Shown here in pieces: positions 60,837 to 64,000 of a DNA stretch of 64,000 bases. The notes beneath the pieces are model-generated. The model had not been told where the DNA came from. It made no database searches and saw only the letters and a list, made by a program, of their open reading frames with translations. Made by a program: the position numbers and the translations under genes. The first letter of the stretch is position 1; each line of letters starts with the position of its first letter. The stretch is from CAZELM01 sp964512995 (GTDB lineage: Bacteria; CSSED10-310). The stretch is from assembly GCA_964512995.1 (NCBI GenBank), contig CAZELM010000028.1, positions 3,409-67,408 on the forward strand, read 5' to 3'.

Positions 60837-61722
60837 CCGCGAGTTACTAATTGTATGCATTTTCATATCGAAGAGTTTGATTTTTTCAAGTTCTGGGGGA
60901 GCCTTAAAAGGTGAGCTATTTCTTGAAGATGAATTGGTTTTTTGGGGATACAGCTCATTATTTTTTGCAACAATTTCAGATGATAACTTAATCATGAAGG
61001 AGAATAAGCTCGATGAAAACTTAGAAAACATCATCTCTGTCAGCGTTAATCCAATGGGTATTTGGGTTCTATGTAAAACTTATGACTGTGATATTTTTTC
61101 AGTATTCTTCTTAAATCACACTGCAGACCATATAAGGAAAATCGTTGATGTTACTAGCGCTTATTCAATAAGTGTATCGTCCAACGGAGAGCTGATTGCA
61201 ATGATAAAATCATGTTATTCCATAGTTAATGATTCTTGCTATTACATTGACATTGTTAACGCGCATAGTGGTCTTAGCATATGTAGTTTTGGGGAGGGTC
61301 TGGTTGATAGGAATGCTCATTTGGCTTGGCATCCAGATGGTATGTCTCTTGCGTATTCTACAAAGCAAAGATGGATAGAGGTTTTTGGCATTGCTAGATC
61401 AACAACTCAAAGAATAACAAAAGGGACTTGTTTTGATTGGTCACCTAATGGTGAAAAAATGGCGATATGCAATGAAAAATCAATTTTTGTATTCGATTTA
61501 AAATCAAAAAAAATACAGAGGCTTTATCGTCGTCACTTCTGGCAATCCGAATATGCAGGCGAGCTTTACTGGTATAAAAAAGACAACTTCATTTGTTTTA
61601 ATGTATTCGATGGAATTGATGGATATGATTATAAGATCGGGTTAATTGATCTTGATGATTTTAGTATAAATTTTTTTCCTTCTAAGACCTACAGAGGCGG
61701 TGACCAAATCTACCTTGAATGA
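60823..61722 (+). CDS. Beta-propeller-like protein of unknown function next to Rhs tip
   Basis: A 299-residue protein with repeated WD40/TolB-like blade patterns (YSISVSSNGELIAMIKS; AHLAWHPDGMSLAYSTKQRWIEVFGIA; CFDWSPNGEKMAICNEKSIFVFDLKSKKI). The N-terminus is hydrophobic (LLIVCIFISKSLIFSSSGG), perhaps a signal. Base composition is clearly more A/T-rich than the left part of the window. It overlaps the end of the displaced Rhs tip, the usual place for a cognate immunity gene, but no direct evidence for that role is visible. Confidence 0.65.
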   Translation: MNGTNRELLIVCIFISKSLIFSSSGGALKGELFLEDELVFWGYSSLFFATISDDNLIMKENKLDENLENIISVSVNPMGIWVLCKTYDCDIFSVFFLNHTADHIRKIVDVTSAYSISVSSNGELIAMIKSCYSIVNDSCYYIDIVNAHSGLSICSFGEGLVDRNAHLAWHPDGMSLAYSTKQRWIEVFGIARSTTQRITKGTCFDWSPNGEKMAICNEKSIFVFDLKSKKIQRLYRRHFWQSEYAGELYWYKKDNFICFNVFDGIDGYDYKIGLIDLDDFSINFFPSKTYRGGDQIYLE

Positions 61723-62080
61723 ATTGGGGCATGGCAACGATTCGTTAACTTTTAGGCAGGAGAGATACGGTAATCTTGGGTAAGCTTAAACAAACAGGGG
61801 AAATCTTCCATAGGAAATATTCCGGTCTTTCATGTGTGCGTGTTGGCTGGAGAGATTTTTACTCAAAACGAACATTATCGGCGCATTTGTCCGCTTCGTA
61901 AATGGATTGCGTCAATATTCATAATATCTTCACCATCCGTTTGAGCTTGATTCCGTGGTTTGACGGTTTTGAGATTTTCTCATACTGAAACGAAAAACCC
62001 AAGAGTCTTTGGTTACATTACTTGCCAATGTGAGCGGATATCCTAAAATAGAATCAGTCGTATCAGGAGTTTCAGTAGAC
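61723..62080. other. Intergenic stretch, no gene recognised
   Basis: A/T-rich, in the accessory island. No frame with a ribosome site, repeat or RNA gene is evident. Confidence 0.5.
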
Positions 62081-62347
62081 ATGAATAAAAAACTACAAAT
62101 CAAAGAGCTCCAGCAGATACCCGGCGTAGGCCGAAGCATCTCTCAAGATTTCTGGAATATCGGTATCAGAAAAGTTTCTGATCTCAATGGTAAAAATCCC
62201 GAAGATTTATACCACCAGATTTGCGATTATCACGGATGCCAGCTTGACCGTTGTATGCTGTATGTCTGCCGGGTGGCCGTCTATTTTGCTGAAAACGAGA
62301 AGCATGATCCGGAAAAACTGAAATGGTGGAAATGGAAAGATACTTGA
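62081..62347 (+). CDS. Helix-hairpin-helix protein, Cdd1 (pathogenicity locus) family
   Basis: An 88-residue protein with a helix-hairpin-helix motif (LQQIPGVGRSISQDFWNIGI) and the Cdd1-like continuation (VSDLNGKNPEDLYHQICDYHGCQLDRCMLYVCRVAVYFA, ending LKWWKWKD). The ATG at 62081 gives the conserved start MNKKLQIKELQQIP; a longer start adds an unrelated segment. The family is small, widespread and of unknown function; the motif suggests nucleic-acid binding. It sits in an AT-rich accessory island. Confidence 0.82.
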   Translation: MNKKLQIKELQQIPGVGRSISQDFWNIGIRKVSDLNGKNPEDLYHQICDYHGCQLDRCMLYVCRVAVYFAENEKHDPEKLKWWKWKDT

Positions 62348-62386
62348 GATTATTTAAATAATAAAGGAAAGGGTTAAAATACCATT

Positions 62387-63409
62387 ATGAATAAAGACCT
62401 TGTACCATCATCGCATTTTGTTCTCTATACCACGCCCAATGGCGATGTAAAGCTGGACGTGTTTTTGCAAAATGAAACGCTTTGGCTGACCCAAAAAATG
62501 ATGGCTGAGCTTTTTGGTGTGGATATCCGAACAATTAGCGAACATTTGCAGAATGTTTTCAAGAGCGGGGAATTGAGCGAAGAAGCAACTATCCGGAAAA
62601 TCCGGATAGTTCAACAGGAAGGTAGTCGAGAGGTTTCCAGGGAAGTAGAATTTTATAACCTCGATGCCATTATTTCAGTTGGTTATCGTGTAAATTCCAG
62701 GCGGGCGACGCAGTTTCGTATCTGGGCGACGCAGGTCTTGAGGGAATATATCACCAAAGGTTTTGTGCTCAACGATGATCGTCTCAAGCAAGGCCAACGG
62801 GTTTTTGGCAAAGACTATTTTCGCGAGTTACTCGAACGAGTCCGCTCGATCAGAGCCAGCGAACGCCGGATTTATCTTCAAATCACAGATATTTTTTCTG
62901 AATGCAGTATTGATTATGATCCGGGTTCTCCGATAACGAAAGATTTTTTTGCGACTGTTCAGAACAAGTTTCATTATGCAATTACCGGCCAGACCGCCGC
63001 AGAAATAATTCATGCGAAAGCAGATAAAAGCGAGCCGTTTATGGGTCTCAAAACCTGGAAACATTCTCCCAAAGGTCGGATTCTTTCATCTGATGTTGTG
63101 ATAGCCAAGAATTATTTGGAAGAAAAAGAGATCAAAAAACTGGAGCGTACCGTATCCGGATTTTTTGATTATATCGAAAATCTGATTGAAAATCGGCAGA
63201 CTTTTACGATGGCGGAATTTGTTGAAAGCGTAAATAAGTTTTTGAGCTTCAACGAATATAGAATACTGGATGGGAAGGGGAAGATATCCAAAGATCAGGC
63301 GGAGAAAAAAGCATTGGCGGAATATGCAGAATTTAATAAGAATCAGCCTATCGAATCGGACTTTGAGAAAGAAGTAAAAAAGCTTCTCGATTCAAAAGAT
63401 GAAAAGTAA
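62387..63409 (+). CDS. RhuM-family (virulence-associated) protein
   Basis: A 340-residue protein of the RhuM family: DVFLQNETLWLTQKMMAELFGVDIRTISEHLQNVFKSGEL (in segments) at the N-terminus, YNLDAIISVGYRVNSRRATQFRIWATQVLREYI in the middle, and RGLxxxE-like ERVRSIRASERRIYLQITDIF. Related proteins were noted in a Salmonella pathogenicity island and are scattered on mobile elements; some carry Fic/DOC-related relatives. Function is unknown. It starts 39 nt after the Cdd1-like gene and is similarly A/T-rich. Confidence 0.88.
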   Translation: MNKDLVPSSHFVLYTTPNGDVKLDVFLQNETLWLTQKMMAELFGVDIRTISEHLQNVFKSGELSEEATIRKIRIVQQEGSREVSREVEFYNLDAIISVGYRVNSRRATQFRIWATQVLREYITKGFVLNDDRLKQGQRVFGKDYFRELLERVRSIRASERRIYLQITDIFSECSIDYDPGSPITKDFFATVQNKFHYAITGQTAAEIIHAKADKSEPFMGLKTWKHSPKGRILSSDVVIAKNYLEEKEIKKLERTVSGFFDYIENLIENRQTFTMAEFVESVNKFLSFNEYRILDGKGKISKDQAEKKALAEYAEFNKNQPIESDFEKEVKKLLDSKDEK

Positions 63410-63553
63410 TTATTACCATCGGGATTTTCATTGAGTCGAATTCGGCATTGCTCAAATAAGATGAAAATAAATTAACCCAGAATTCGAATATCATAAACGA
63501 ATAATCCGGGAATCAAAGCAACGTAAATCCTCTGGAGCTTCTCGGAGGTTATT

Positions 63554-63955
63554 ATGCAAAGCAACGGAACCGAGCTGTATTACTACCGCGCCAGATATTA
63601 CCGACCCGATCTGGGCAGATTCACCAGCAAAGACCCGATGGGCATGATCGATGGCACGAATATGGTTGTTTATGTGCGCAATAAGCCAACAATTTATGAT
63701 GACCCTTATGGATGGGGTATTGGTGTGAATGGTCCATGTCCTGGCGGGTATGATCCTATAGGTTGTGATGGCTCTGTTAATCCAGTTCCCTTACCGCCAG
63801 CAGGAAATGATCCTACTGATTGGTCCAACCCCGATCCTAATGCTCTTTGTTATCGTTTTCACCCAGAAGATTGGGGTAATTGTCATAGATGTAAAGAAAA
63901 ATGCCGGAAATATTTTGATTCCGATGTTTCATCTGAATTGGCAGACAGGTGTTGA
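63554..63955 (+). CDS. Displaced Rhs core tip with variable C-terminus
   Basis: A 133-residue reading frame starting with the end of the Rhs core (NGTELYYYRARYYRPDLGRF, TSKDPMGMIDGTN) and continuing into a different tip (GWGIGVNGPCPGGYDPIGCDG...; a Cys-rich end CHRCKEKCRKYF). The first 105 bp are nearly identical to 60535-60640, while the tips diverge completely after the core, as in orphan Rhs/CdiA-CT cassettes. CGGAGG lies shortly before the ATG. It is probably a remnant or donor cassette; expression as a stand-alone protein is uncertain. Confidence 0.7.
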   Translation: MQSNGTELYYYRARYYRPDLGRFTSKDPMGMIDGTNMVVYVRNKPTIYDDPYGWGIGVNGPCPGGYDPIGCDGSVNPVPLPPAGNDPTDWSNPDPNALCYRFHPEDWGNCHRCKEKCRKYFDSDVSSELADRC

Positions 63956-64000
63956 TTCTCAGATTATTTGGGATGAAATTTTCTAATTAATTGGCAATAG

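Noticed and set aside
62081..63409. Cdd1-like and RhuM genes as a toxin-antitoxin pair
   Set aside because: They are adjacent and in the same direction, but neither family has an established toxin or antitoxin role that I can name; adjacency alone is insufficient.

Overview
The window looks like a chromosomal scaffold from an uncultivated, strictly anaerobic, Gram-negative bacterium. Anaerobiosis is suggested by two tungsten/molybdopterin aldehyde:ferredoxin oxidoreductase (AOR) systems, many ferredoxin-type iron-sulfur modules and their own pterin-type sulfur-carrier proteins. A Gram-negative envelope is suggested by OmpA-domain proteins, a CpoB-like lipoprotein and many lipobox/signal-peptide proteins. 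Threonine-proline linkers, collagen-like and glycine-rich surface proteins, fibronectin lipoproteins and an ECF sigma/TPR anti-sigma pair are common in candidate-phylum genomes, but I cannot name the phylum. Two 100-base N gaps (1967-2066, 12864-12963) show this is a scaffold; both lie in repeats.

Layout. 1-1686: 5'-truncated DNA N-methyltransferase. 1687-2446: 21-bp tandem repeats. 2447-8405: the most striking locus, a five-gene operon in which an AOR is split in two. Its first domain is fused to a NuoE/HydC-like subunit, its second and third domains are fused to a NuoG/HydA-like iron-sulfur domain, and a HydB/NuoF-like flavoprotein gene lies between them; ThiF- and ThiS/MoaD-like genes follow. 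8752-13806: pyrroline-5-carboxylate dehydrogenase, a four-cluster ferredoxin, a full-length AOR and a second MoaD-like protein, with inverted copies of a dispersed hairpin-rich element around the block. 13821-24715 (minus): a nine-gene run encoding a PspA/IM30 protein, a membrane coiled-coil protein, a VWA protein, two substrate-binding-protein/OmpA chimeras, a NitT/TauT-type ABC transporter with its own binding protein, and a tandem AAA ATPase. This looks like an uncharacterised envelope system.

25010-30529: small membrane protein, collagen-like/IPT/Gly-rich surface protein, sulfotransferase, thioredoxin-like lipoprotein and a 59-residue YqaE/Pmp3 protein. 30539-35275 (minus): a pair of M16 peptidase homologues (one active, one lacking the zinc motif) and an aconitase-family dehydratase (LeuC/LeuD type). 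35276-37128: a second, related 21-bp array in inverse orientation, then a nucleotidyltransferase, a small protein and a YoeB toxin. 37501-43547: a complete YejABEF-type oligopeptide ABC importer with the ATPase as two genes. 43644-55608 (minus): TPT-linker secreted protein, DUF4412-like protein, dapB, dapA, FN3 lipoprotein, hslU (without hslV), xerC, topA, dprA. 56008-57872 (minus): LysM and CpoB-like proteins. 58098-60349: ECF sigma factor with a zinc-finger/TPR partner. 60359-64000: an AT-rich accessory island with two displaced Rhs C-terminal tips around a beta-propeller protein, a Cdd1-like protein and a RhuM-family protein.

Functionally, the first 14 kb point to reversible aldehyde/carboxylate chemistry coupled to NAD(H) and ferredoxin. 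The central cluster points to envelope surveillance or maintenance, and the right half carries housekeeping genes and a mobile edge. No rRNA, tRNA, CRISPR array or complete insertion sequence was recognised.
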